From contig NZ_JAENHO010000001.1 of assembly GCF_016785085.1 (NCBI RefSeq), positions 310,001 through 374,000 on the forward strand: DNA of 64,000 bases, written 5' to 3'. Shown in pieces: positions 23,847-31,744 of the stretch. The stretch comes from Paractinoplanes lichenicola (GTDB taxonomy: Bacteria; Actinomycetota; Actinomycetes; Mycobacteriales; Micromonosporaceae). Under the pieces are notes generated by a model. The model did not search any database, had not been told where the DNA came from, and saw nothing but the letters and a program-made list of their open reading frames with translations. Each line of letters begins with the position of its first letter. Within the stretch, counting starts at the first letter, position 1. A program made the position numbers and the translations under genes.

Positions 23847-24566
23847 ATGGCACATGTCTTCATCACCGGCTCGGCCGACGGGCTGGGGCGGGCCACCGCC
23901 GAGGTCCTGCTGGGCGAGGGGCACAAGGTCGTCGTTCACGTCCGCAACGAGAAGCGGCGGAGCGCCGTCGAGGACCTGGACGCTTCAGTCGTCGTGGGTG
24001 ACCTGGCCGACGCGGACGAGACGCGGTCGGTGGCCGACCAGGTCAACCGGCTCGGTCCGGTCGACGTGGTGATCCACAACGCGGGCGTCTACCCCAGCGG
24101 GCCGATGATCGCGGTCAACGCCGTCGCGCCGTACGTGCTCACCGCCCTGATCCACCGGCCGCGGCGGCTCGTCTATCTGACCAGCGGCATGCACCGCGGC
24201 GGCCGGGACGACCTGCGCGCGCTCAGCGGGCACGGCTCCTACTCCGACAGCAAGCTGTACGTCACCACGCTCGCCCTCGCGGTGGCCCGGCTGTGGCCCG
24301 AGGTGCTCAGCAACGCCGTCGACCCGGGCTGGGTGCCGACCCGGATGGGCGGCCCCGGCGCCCCCGACGACCTGCGCCTCGGCCACCTCACCCAGGAATG
24401 GCTGGCCACGAGCGACGACCCAAGAGCCCTGACAACCGGCGGCTACTGGTATCACCAGCGCCGCCAGAACCCACACCCCGCTGCCGCACGGGCCGACTTC
24501 CAGAACGAGCTGCTCGCCGCCCTGGCCGACCTCACGGGCGTCACCCTCGACGGGGCCAAAGCCTGA
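23847..24566 (+). CDS. Short-chain dehydrogenase/reductase (SDR family)
   Basis: SDR of 239 residues: TGSADGLGRATAE (residue 7), HNAGVYP (about 78), catalytic YSDSK (about 131; Tyr and Lys present). It starts 5 bases after the acyl-CoA dehydrogenase stop and is presumably co-transcribed. It lacks the long substrate loop, and the 'SNAVDPGWVPTRMGG' and 'TGGYWYHQ' elements are typical of SDRs annotated as general daunorubicin-C13-reductase-like enzymes. Substrate unknown. Confidence 0.85.
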   Translation: MAHVFITGSADGLGRATAEVLLGEGHKVVVHVRNEKRRSAVEDLDASVVVGDLADADETRSVADQVNRLGPVDVVIHNAGVYPSGPMIAVNAVAPYVLTALIHRPRRLVYLTSGMHRGGRDDLRALSGHGSYSDSKLYVTTLALAVARLWPEVLSNAVDPGWVPTRMGGPGAPDDLRLGHLTQEWLATSDDPRALTTGGYWYHQRRQNPHPAAARADFQNELLAALADLTGVTLDGAKA

Positions 24567-24616
24567 GCCTCTCGCCGCCTCCGCAACCGGACGGCCCAGC
24601 GGGGAGCGCTTTTTCG

Positions 24617-24727
24617 TTGCCGAACGGCTCGACGCGGAGCGGCCCGTTGCCCGCCGGCTCGGCGCGGCACGTTGCCCGCCAGCCCGGCGCGGAGCGGCCC
24701 GTCGCCGGTCGGCTCGGCGCGGAGTGA
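24617..24727. repeat. Imperfect tandem repeat upstream of the LanC-like gene
   Basis: Four degenerate units (about 30, 25, 30 and 26 bp) starting TTGCC/TCGCC and carrying GGCTCGRCGCGGAGCGGCCCG or shortened forms: 24617-24646, 24647-24671, 24672-24701 and 24702-24727. They fill the space between the SDR stop and the LanC-like start. No separate gene is supported there, and no lanthipeptide precursor is present. Confidence 0.7.
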
Positions 24728-24744
24728 TCTGATGTCATGGACGC

Positions 24745-25950
24745 ATGGACGTCGAGAGTTTGAGTGCGGGCGCTCTGGAGTGGATGGTCGCCGCGGCCGA
24801 CGTCGGGGATCGGTCGCTCTACAGCGGCGGGGCGGGGATCGTACTCGCGCTGTTGGAGGCCCGGCGGCACTTCCGCGATGACCGGTACGGCGAAGCCGCC
24901 CTGCGCGCCGCCGCGAACCTGGGCGGCGGCGGGGAAGACTGCTCGCTGTATTTCGGCCTGACCGGGGAGGCGGTCGCCCTACGTGCGGTGCACCGCGAGC
25001 TCGGCGACGAGAAAGCGGCGCGGACGGCCGAGGGCGCGCTGAGCCAGGTGCGAGCCCGGTTCGACGGACGGGGCTGGGGTGACATGTTCGAACTGCTCTT
25101 CGGCAACGCGGGCATCGGACTCGGGGCGCTGCACGCGGGCGATCTCGACCTGGCCGTCCTCGCGGTGACGCCCTATCTCGAGACCGCCGACCCGACCCCC
25201 GGCGGCGTCAACTGGGCGGTGCGGCCCAGCCCAGCCCGCTCCCACCACATCGCCCACGGCACGCTGGGCATCGTCTACGCCCTGGCCGCCGTCGGCGCGG
25301 CAGCCGGGCGAGACGACATGGTCGAGATGGCGATGGCGGGGGCGGCCGATGTGGTATCCCGCGACGAGGCCGGGCCATCGGGCTTTCTCGTGCCGCACTC
25401 CGATCCGCAGCATCGGCCCGACCTGATCGAGCGCTACAGCTACGGCTGGTGCAACGGCCCGGCCGGCGACGCCCAGGTGTTCCGGCTGCTCGGCACGCTG
25501 ACCGCGGACGCCACGCAAGCCACAGCGACCGGGGACGACGTCTGGGCCGCGCTCGCCGACCGGTGCTGGCATACGGTCACGCGCAGCGGACTCCCCCAGC
25601 GCCTGCGGCCCGGCTTCTGGGACAACAGCGGCCGTTGCTGCGGGACCGCCGGTGTGCTGGCGCTGGCTCTCGACCGGCACGTCGAGCTGGGTGAGCCGCT
25701 CGACTTCGCCCATACGCTGGTCGACGACCTCGTCAAGCGCGCCACTGTCGACGCCGGCGGCGTGCGCTGGTCCAACTTCGAGCATCGCGAGACGCCCAGT
25801 GACCTGGAACCGTTGGCCGGCTGGGCGATGGGCAACGCGGGCATCGTGCGGGAGCTGCTGCGCTACGCCCGCATCACCGCGGGGGCCGAGCAGGCGTACG
25901 CGGTGCCGTGGCCCGACCATCCGCCGGCCCAACCGCTCAACCAGCAGTAG
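24745..25950 (+). CDS. Lanthionine synthetase C-like protein (orphan LanC)
   Basis: LanC-type alpha/alpha-barrel protein of 401 residues with the repeated GxxG segments (LYSGGAGIVLALLEA, SLYFGLTGEAVAL, ELLFGNAGIGLGAL, GTLGIVYAL). Predicted zinc ligands are Cys236 (GWCNG) and Cys298-Cys299 (GRCCGTAG). The usual Cys-His pair is replaced by Cys-Cys, the arrangement of the 'CCG' cyclases such as ProcM. The residue before GTLG is the conserved His (HIAHG). There is no LanB/LanM partner and no precursor peptide within the neighbouring 5 kb, so it is an orphan; a role outside lanthipeptides, as for LanC-like proteins in eukaryotes, is possible. Confidence 0.85.
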   Translation: MDVESLSAGALEWMVAAADVGDRSLYSGGAGIVLALLEARRHFRDDRYGEAALRAAANLGGGGEDCSLYFGLTGEAVALRAVHRELGDEKAARTAEGALSQVRARFDGRGWGDMFELLFGNAGIGLGALHAGDLDLAVLAVTPYLETADPTPGGVNWAVRPSPARSHHIAHGTLGIVYALAAVGAAAGRDDMVEMAMAGAADVVSRDEAGPSGFLVPHSDPQHRPDLIERYSYGWCNGPAGDAQVFRLLGTLTADATQATATGDDVWAALADRCWHTVTRSGLPQRLRPGFWDNSGRCCGTAGVLALALDRHVELGEPLDFAHTLVDDLVKRATVDAGGVRWSNFEHRETPSDLEPLAGWAMGNAGIVRELLRYARITAGAEQAYAVPWPDHPPAQPLNQQ

Positions 25951-25962
25951 GCACGGCGGCTG

Positions 25963-26808
25963 TCACGAAAGGGCCAGTTCCACGATCCGATCGGCGACCA
26001 GGGCGGCGGCGCGCGGGGCGAACAGGATCGTGTAGTGGTTGACGTCCGGGACCAGCTCGGTCGGGAAGGCCAGGGCCGGATTCTCGTACAGGCCGGGGGT
26101 TTGGTTTTGCAGGCCGCGTTCGGCCCAGAGCAGGCGGGCGGGGCATTTCAAGTGATGAACGGCGTCGACCGTGGTGCGGTCGATCAGCGTGTCGGTGGCG
26201 TCGGCCCGTACGGCTTCCAGGGAGCACGACGAGCGCAGGTCAGGCGGGGCGCCGGTCAGGTCGCGGGCGACGTACGCGGCGACGGCCGGTGACCAGTCGG
26301 CGCGCAGGGCGGGGTGGGCGCGGAAGAAATTCAGGTAGGCCTGTTCGTCGGGAAACGTCATGCCGAGCCGGCGGATCGCGGGACCCACGACGGCGGTCAG
26401 CACCTCGTCGACGTCGGCGCCGGGCGGGGCGGGGATCGTGACGCCGCCGTCGATGAGCAGCACGCCGTTGACCCGGCCGGGGTGGGCCGCGGCCGTCGCC
26501 GCCACGACGAAGCCGCCCATCGAGTGGCCGGCCAGCGTGACCTTGTCGAGCCCGAGGTGGTCGGTCACGGCGATCAGGTCGGCGACGTGCGCGGCCATCC
26601 CGTACGGGCCGGGCAGGTCACCGCTGCGAGCCCGTCCGCGCAGGTCCAGGGCGATCAACTCGACCCGCCCGGCCAACGACGAGGCCACGGCGGCGAAGGA
26701 CAGGGCGTTGGCGGTGATGCCGTGGGCGGCCAGCACGACCGGGCCGTCGCCGGGCCAGCGCACGCCGCGCAGCGTTCCACCCCGTACGGGGAACTCGAGC
26801 TCTTGCAT
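25963..26808 (-). CDS. Alpha/beta hydrolase
   Basis: Serine alpha/beta hydrolase of 281 residues: oxyanion AAHGITAN (about 28), nucleophile elbow AGHSMGG (about 94), likely acid in 'LLWAERG' and His in DVNHYTILF (about 258). It starts on the last base of the stop of the upstream 3-hydroxybutyrate-dehydrogenase-like gene (TGATG), so the two are coupled. Substrate unknown; the pairing would fit hydrolysis of a hydroxyacid ester or oligomer. It is convergent with the LanC-like gene (12-base gap, no terminator visible). Confidence 0.85.
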   Translation of the reverse strand: MQELEFPVRGGTLRGVRWPGDGPVVLAAHGITANALSFAAVASSLAGRVELIALDLRGRARSGDLPGPYGMAAHVADLIAVTDHLGLDKVTLAGHSMGGFVVAATAAAHPGRVNGVLLIDGGVTIPAPPGADVDEVLTAVVGPAIRRLGMTFPDEQAYLNFFRAHPALRADWSPAVAAYVARDLTGAPPDLRSSCSLEAVRADATDTLIDRTTVDAVHHLKCPARLLWAERGLQNQTPGLYENPALAFPTELVPDVNHYTILFAPRAAALVADRIVELALS

Positions 26809-27542
26809 CAGTGCGCCGTCCAGCCGCCGTCAAGCGCGATCGACGCGCCGGTGATCAGCTCGGCCGCGGGCGTGCACAGGTAGGCCACGAGCTCGGCCAC
26901 CTCCTCGGGGGTGATCAGGCGTTTGATGGCCGTACGTTCCAGCATGATCTTTTCGATGACCTCGGACTCTTCGATGTTGTGGGCCGCGGCCTGGTCGGCG
27001 ATCTGCTTGTCGACCAGCGGCGTGCGGACGAAGGCGGGGTTGACGCAGTTGGAGGTGACCCCGCGGCCGGCGCCCTCGAGCGCGATCGTCTTCGACAGCC
27101 CTTCCAGGCCGTGCTTGGCCGTCACGTAGGCCGACTTGTACGGCGAGGCGATCAGCCCGTGCACCGACGAGATGTTGACGATCCGCCCCCAGCCGCGCTC
27201 GTACATGTGCGGCAGCACGCGGCGGGCCAGCCGGAACGGCGCCTCGACCATGACCCGCTGGATGTGTGTGAAGCGCTCGGGCGGAAACTCGGGCAGGGGC
27301 GCGACGAACTGCAGCCCGGCGTTGTTGACCAGCACATCGACGTTCGCCGGCAGGGCATCGATCGCCGAGGGGTCGGAAAGATCGGCCCGGTACGCCGCCG
27401 CCTCGTCGACGTCCACGACCAGCACCTCGGCCCCCGCCTCGGCCAGCCGCTCGGCGCAGGCCCGGCCGATCCCGCTGGCCCCGCCGGTGACCATGGCTGT
27501 CCGTCCGGACAGGTCGAGCGCGACCACTCGTGTCGTCGTCAT
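26808..27542 (-). CDS. 3-hydroxybutyrate dehydrogenase-like SDR
   Basis: SDR of 244 residues with TGGASGIGRA (about 19), NNAGLQFVAP (about 75), NISSVHGLIASPYKSAYVTAKHG (Ser about 122, YVTAK about 138 in order) and 'NPAFVRTPLVDKQI', a close fit to bacterial D-3-hydroxybutyrate dehydrogenase, which makes acetoacetate with NAD+. The Gln after NNAGL and the 'PLVDKQI' lid are characteristic. With the acetoacetyl-CoA-synthetase-like ligase 9 kb away this would give a ketone-body route, but the two are in different operons. It is coupled to the following hydrolase. Confidence 0.85.
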   Translation of the reverse strand: MTTTRVVALDLSGRTAMVTGGASGIGRACAERLAEAGAEVLVVDVDEAAAYRADLSDPSAIDALPANVDVLVNNAGLQFVAPLPEFPPERFTHIQRVMVEAPFRLARRVLPHMYERGWGRIVNISSVHGLIASPYKSAYVTAKHGLEGLSKTIALEGAGRGVTSNCVNPAFVRTPLVDKQIADQAAAHNIEESEVIEKIMLERTAIKRLITPEEVAELVAYLCTPAAELITGASIALDGGWTAH

Positions 27543-27598
27543 GATCCGAACCTATGACGACGGGCCCGTCCCCGGCCAGTGTGTGTCAGGATCGGCCG

Positions 27599-28642
27599 AT
27601 GGAGACCCGTGATCTTCGCGTCCAGGCCCGCGGTATCGCCCAGAACGTCCTGGTCGGCGGCCCCGAGGACGGCACTCCGGTGCTGCTGGTGCACGGCAAC
27701 TGTTCGTCGGCCGACTTCTGGGCGCCGCTGATCCGGCGGCTGCCCGACGGCGTCCGGGTGGTCGCGCCGGACCTGCGCGGCTATGGGCGCAGCGAGACCG
27801 CGCCGGTCGACGCTACGCGTGGGCTTGGCGATTTTGCCGATGACGTGGCGGCGCTGCTCGACGATCGCAGCCTGTTTCCGCGAGGTGGGCCGGTTGTCGT
27901 CGCCGCGCATTCCATGGGCTGCGGGGTCGTGATGCAGATGCTCATCGATCGGCCCGACCGGTTCTCGTCCGTCTTGTTAGAGGCACCCCTCAGCCCGTAC
28001 GGGTTTGGGGGGACCCGGGATCTGGCCGGAACCCCGACCACGGCTGATTTCGCGGGAACCGGGGGCGGGACTGCCAACCCGGATTTCGTGGCCCGTATTC
28101 AGGCCGGGGACCGCTCTGCCGACTCGCCGACCAGCCCTCTGTCGGTTCTGCGGTCCGCCTATGTCGCCGATCCGGGGTCGCTCGGCGAGGACGAGGAGTT
28201 GTTGCTCGACACCGTATTGAGCACGGCGATCGGGGACGACAACTATCCGGGCGACGGGACCCCGGTGGAGAGCTGGCCCGGTGTCGGGCCGGGCGACCGG
28301 GGCGTGCTCAACACGATGGCGCCGAACCACTTCAACGTGGCCGCCGGCCTGGTCGAGGTGGCGTCGAAGCCGCCCATCGTCTGGGTGCGGGGGGATCGGG
28401 ACGCCATCGTTTCCGACACTTCGCTGTTCGACCTGGCCTATCTGGGCTCGCTCGGCGCGGTGCCGGGATGGCCGGGGGCCGAGGAATGCCCGCCGCAGCC
28501 GATGGTGGGGCAGACCCGGGCGGTGTTGGTGCGTTACGGGAATTTCCGTGAGGTTGTTTACGAGAACTGTGGGCACTCGCCGCATGTGGAGCGGCCGGAT
28601 GAGGTTACGGCTGAATTGGTTGCGCTGATCAAGGGCGACTGA
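27599..28642 (+). CDS. Alpha/beta hydrolase
   Basis: Alpha/beta hydrolase of 347 residues. Motifs: LLVHGNCSSADFW (oxyanion region, about 31), PDLRGYGRS, nucleophile AAHSMGCG (about 103), acid in 'WVRGDRDAIV' and catalytic His in ENCGHSPHVE (about 325). An insert between about 140 and 250 forms a large cap. The start at 27599 is preferred over 27554 because AGGA lies 7 bases upstream. It is divergent from the 3-hydroxybutyrate-dehydrogenase operon across about 56 bases. The substrate is not evident. Confidence 0.85.
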   Translation: METRDLRVQARGIAQNVLVGGPEDGTPVLLVHGNCSSADFWAPLIRRLPDGVRVVAPDLRGYGRSETAPVDATRGLGDFADDVAALLDDRSLFPRGGPVVVAAHSMGCGVVMQMLIDRPDRFSSVLLEAPLSPYGFGGTRDLAGTPTTADFAGTGGGTANPDFVARIQAGDRSADSPTSPLSVLRSAYVADPGSLGEDEELLLDTVLSTAIGDDNYPGDGTPVESWPGVGPGDRGVLNTMAPNHFNVAAGLVEVASKPPIVWVRGDRDAIVSDTSLFDLAYLGSLGAVPGWPGAEECPPQPMVGQTRAVLVRYGNFREVVYENCGHSPHVERPDEVTAELVALIKGD

Positions 28643-28762
28643 GGTTTCGCGTGGTTGCTTGCTTGCGCTCGTTGCATTTCACCGGTCGCGCTTGGCGGAA
28701 ACCGCGCGGCCAGCGGCTTATTGGTTACTTTGGTCCCGGTCCGGCGGTGGCTGCGGTGACCA

Positions 28763-28936
28763 CTCGCGGCCGTTATCAGGCTGCGGCTAAGTAAAACTCG
28801 CTGTGCTGTGGTAGAGCTCAGATCGGGACAGAACGGGCCGCTCAGCCGCGGGATTCTGCTCTTAGGGACATAAGTCTTTGGCCGTGACCACCGAATGATG
28901 AGTTTTACTCAGCCGAAGCCTGAAAACGGCATCGAG
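28763..28936. repeat. 174-bp element bounded by 37-bp imperfect inverted repeats
   Basis: 28763-28799 and 28900-28936 are complementary over 37 bp with five mismatches; the inner 10 bp GTAAAACTC(G) side is perfect. About 100 bp of unassigned sequence lies between. It sits in the 456-base gap between the hydrolase and the small membrane-protein gene, in which no coding sequence is supported. It could be a MITE-like insertion or a large regulatory/terminator hairpin. No clear target duplication was seen. Confidence 0.55.
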
Positions 28937-29098
28937 GGGCCACCGCGACCAAAAACAAAGGGTGACCAGAGTAATCTCATTCAAATGCAACGAGCGCCGG
29001 TGAGTCACCAAGCCGAGCCACCGCTCCAACTTTCGTTGTAGGCCAAGGTCTGTCGATGCCCTGACGATGTCGGCGGCGATTTTGGCCAGGCTGGTGGC

Positions 29099-29467
29099 AT
29101 GAAGAAAGCATTCATCGTCATCGCCGTCATCCTGGTCGTCTTCTGCGGCGGCGTCGGCTGGTTCGTCTACCAGGCGTTCGGTCTGGGCAAGGAGCTCGTC
29201 AACGCCGCCGTCACCCAGGAGCAGTTCGACGCCCAAAAGGTCGGCGCCGCCGAGGCAACAGTCCGCGCCGCCCTCCCCGACCCGCTCACCGACCTCAAGG
29301 ACGAGGACCTCTACCCCGGCGATCCCACCCGCAACGGTCTGCCCGCCGACGCGAAGTGTGCCTATCACCCGATCAAGCCGATCCAGGGCGAGGGTGACGA
29401 GCTGTTCCGGTTCTGTTTCGCCGGCGGCAAGCTCGTCAAGAAGAACCCCCTGACGATCCCCGAATGA
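29099..29467 (+). CDS. Small membrane-anchored protein, paralogue of the kinase's C-terminal domain
   Basis: 122 residues: one N-terminal membrane segment (FIVIAVILVVFCGGVGWFVY) and an extracytoplasmic domain 'EQFDAQKVGAAEATVRAALPD', then a Cys (KCAYHP) and FRFCFAGGKLVKK. The same order (YDAVRVGAPEAEVREMLPDP, GCVEYP, YRFCFTDGKLADK) forms the C-terminus of the next gene's product, so the two are paralogous and the two cysteines are likely to form a disulfide. The V..G.....V...L pattern resembles SmpA/BamE-like small folds. It is coupled to the kinase by an ATGA overlap and is a likely accessory or sensing partner. Function unproven. Confidence 0.75.
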   Translation: MKKAFIVIAVILVVFCGGVGWFVYQAFGLGKELVNAAVTQEQFDAQKVGAAEATVRAALPDPLTDLKDEDLYPGDPTRNGLPADAKCAYHPIKPIQGEGDELFRFCFAGGKLVKKNPLTIPE

Positions 29468-31011
29468 TCTCGCCGTCACACTGTGGGGCGATGATGTCGG
29501 TGATCGCCCGCTGGTACAGACAGCACGGGGCGTGGCGCCTGACCTACGAGGTCGGCGTCGTCGCCCTGGTGACGTTCGGCGCGGTGTTCCCCTCGGTCGC
29601 CGCCGCCTGGTTCCCGCTCGCGCCCTGGCTGGTCGGGGTGACCACGCCGGTGCTGATGGTGCTGCGCCTGAGGTATCCGCTGGCCGCCTACATCGCCGCG
29701 GCCGTGGTCGGTTTGGCCACCGGCGGGCCGAGCAGTCTGCTGCTGGTCTTCCTGAGCGCCTCGGTCGCCTATCGCGTGGCCCGCTGGTGGCAGGTCGCCG
29801 TCGGGCTCGGGGTGGCCTGGGTCTGTTTCCTGGCCTCGATCTTCTGGGAGGAGACGCTCGGCATCGACTGGGCAGTGCTCGGGTCGCTGCTGTTCGCCGT
29901 GCTGGCGGTGTTGCCGGCCGGGGTGGCGCGGCTGGTGCGGCGGCGGCGCACGTTGCTCGACGCGATGCACGGCCGCAACGTGCAGCTGCACAGTCAGCAG
30001 CAGGAGATCGCCCGGCAGGCGCAGTCCCGGGAGCGCGCCCGCATCGCCCGCGACATGCATGATTCGCTGGGGCACAAGCTGACCCTGATCTCGCTGTATT
30101 CGGGCATGCTGCGCACCGCCGACGACGAGCAACGAGCCGAGACCGCAGACCTCGTACGGCAGACCTCGTCGGCGGCGATGACCGAGCTGCGCCAGATTCT
30201 CGGGCTGCTCGGCCAGGACGACCCCCAATCCTCCGTACGCCCCCTGACCGGCCTCGACGAGCTGGCCGAGCAGGCACGGTCGTCGGGCGCGCAGGTGCAG
30301 CTGGTCCGCGAGGGCGAGCCCCGGCCGCAGGCGTCGATGACCGAGCATGCGGCGTACCGGGTCATCCAGGAGGGTCTGACCAACGCGTTGCGGCACGCCC
30401 AGGGCGGCGCGATCACGCTGCTGCTGCGGTACGAGGCCGACGCCCTGATCGCCGCCGTCACCAACACGCCCGGGCAGCGGGTCGTGCGGGCCACCAGCCG
30501 GCAGGGATTGCTGGGGCTGGCCGAGCGGGTCCGGATCGCCGGCGGCATGCTCTATCACGGGGCGACGCCGGACGGCGGTTACCGCGTGGCGGCCACGCTG
30601 CCCCACCTCGCCGACGACGCCGCCACTCCTCCCCCGGCGGCGCCCGACCGGCAGGACTTCGCCGAGGTGATCGACCGGCACCGCCGCCGGTCCCGGTTCG
30701 TGCTGATCGCGACGACGCTGTCGGTCGTCGCCTTCCTGGCGTTGTGCGTGGCCGGGGTCTGGCTGCTCACCGCGTTCACGGTCGTGGACCGCGAGAAGTA
30801 CGACGCCGTACGGGTCGGCGCGCCCGAGGCCGAGGTGCGCGAGATGCTGCCGGACCCGGAGGCCGCGACCGAGACGAAGGACGGCTGTGTCGAATATCCG
30901 GCGTCGCTGACGGAACAACTGCGCGAGGAGTCCGGCGAGTTGAGTTACCGGTTCTGCTTCACCGACGGCAAGCTGGCCGACAAACAGATCATCCGGGGTG
31001 AGCCGTCATGA
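29464..31011 (+). CDS. NarL-family sensor histidine kinase with C-terminal transmembrane and extracytoplasmic domain
   Basis: 515 residues. Residues about 20-160 hold five or so membrane segments; HisKA_3 dimerisation box 'RARIARDMHDSLGHKL' with phospho-acceptor His199; HATPase motifs 'AYRVIQEGLTNALRHA' (N-box, about 300) and 'QGLLGLAERV' (G-box). Unusually, the kinase domain is followed by another membrane segment (about 417-437) and an outside domain of about 75 residues with two Cys, paralogous to the preceding small protein. The kinase core is thus bracketed by sensors at both ends. It is coupled by ATGA overlaps both to the small protein and to the response regulator. Confidence 0.9.
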   Translation: MISPSHCGAMMSVIARWYRQHGAWRLTYEVGVVALVTFGAVFPSVAAAWFPLAPWLVGVTTPVLMVLRLRYPLAAYIAAAVVGLATGGPSSLLLVFLSASVAYRVARWWQVAVGLGVAWVCFLASIFWEETLGIDWAVLGSLLFAVLAVLPAGVARLVRRRRTLLDAMHGRNVQLHSQQQEIARQAQSRERARIARDMHDSLGHKLTLISLYSGMLRTADDEQRAETADLVRQTSSAAMTELRQILGLLGQDDPQSSVRPLTGLDELAEQARSSGAQVQLVREGEPRPQASMTEHAAYRVIQEGLTNALRHAQGGAITLLLRYEADALIAAVTNTPGQRVVRATSRQGLLGLAERVRIAGGMLYHGATPDGGYRVAATLPHLADDAATPPPAAPDRQDFAEVIDRHRRRSRFVLIATTLSVVAFLALCVAGVWLLTAFTVVDREKYDAVRVGAPEAEVREMLPDPEAATETKDGCVEYPASLTEQLREESGELSYRFCFTDGKLADKQIIRGEPS

Positions 31012-31667
31012 CCGAACCGTTGCGGGTGTTGCTGGCCGACGACGACTCGCTGATCAGGACGGCGATCGACGCGATCCTGCGGCCGGCCGCCGGCATCGAG
31101 CTGATCGCGCAGGCGACCGACGGCCGGGCCGCGATCGACCTGACCGTGCGGCACCGGCCCGACGTGGCGCTGCTCGACATTCAGATGCCGGTGCTGGACG
31201 GCCTGGCCGCGCTGCGCGAGATCCGCAAGCTCGCTCCCGCCGTACGGGTCGTCGTGCTGACCACGTTCGGCCAGGACGACTACGTGGCGCAGGCGCTGGC
31301 CTCCGGGGCGGCGGGGTTCCTGCTCAAGGAGTCCGCGGCCGACGAGCTGGAGTACGCGATCCGGGCCGCCGCGGCGGGCAACGCCTACCTCTCGCCGAAG
31401 ATCACCCGGCAGGTGCTCGAACGGCTGCCGGCTCCGGCCGCGCGCCCGACCGAGGAGCTGGCCAAGGTCGGCACGCTCAGCGAGCGCGAGCGGGAGGTGC
31501 TGATCCGGCTGGCCCAGGGCCTGTCGAACGCCGAGATCGGCAAGCAGCTGTTCGTCTCCGAGGGCACCGTGAAGACGCACGTCTATCACGTGTTCGCCAA
31601 GCTCGAGGTGGACAACCGGGTGCAGGCGGCCATGCTGGCCCAGCGCACCGGGCTGCTCGACGGCTGA
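31008..31667 (+). CDS. NarL/FixJ-family response regulator
   Basis: Response regulator of 219 residues: receiver domain with acidic pocket ADDDS, phospho-acceptor Asp57 (LLDIQMP), Thr in VVLTTFG and Lys in FLLKESA; C-terminal LuxR HTH 'LSEREREVLIRLAQGLSNAEIGKQLFVSEGTVKTH' split over about 155-190. All phosphorylation residues are present. The ATG overlaps the kinase stop (ATGA), so it is the cognate partner. Targets are unknown; the small membrane protein operon itself or the following membrane protein gene are possible. Confidence 0.93.
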   Translation: MTEPLRVLLADDDSLIRTAIDAILRPAAGIELIAQATDGRAAIDLTVRHRPDVALLDIQMPVLDGLAALREIRKLAPAVRVVVLTTFGQDDYVAQALASGAAGFLLKESAADELEYAIRAAAAGNAYLSPKITRQVLERLPAPAARPTEELAKVGTLSEREREVLIRLAQGLSNAEIGKQLFVSEGTVKTHVYHVFAKLEVDNRVQAAMLAQRTGLLDG

Positions 31668-31744
31668 GCATCAACGAAAGTTAGAGGTCGTTTCCGCTGG
31701 TCGGCAGACGCCCGGAGGGCCTGGTCACGGCCACACTTTGAGTC

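Noticed and set aside
24567..24744. Lanthipeptide precursor upstream of the LanC-like gene
   Set aside because: No frame has a Ser/Thr/Cys-rich core; the segment is an imperfect tandem repeat.
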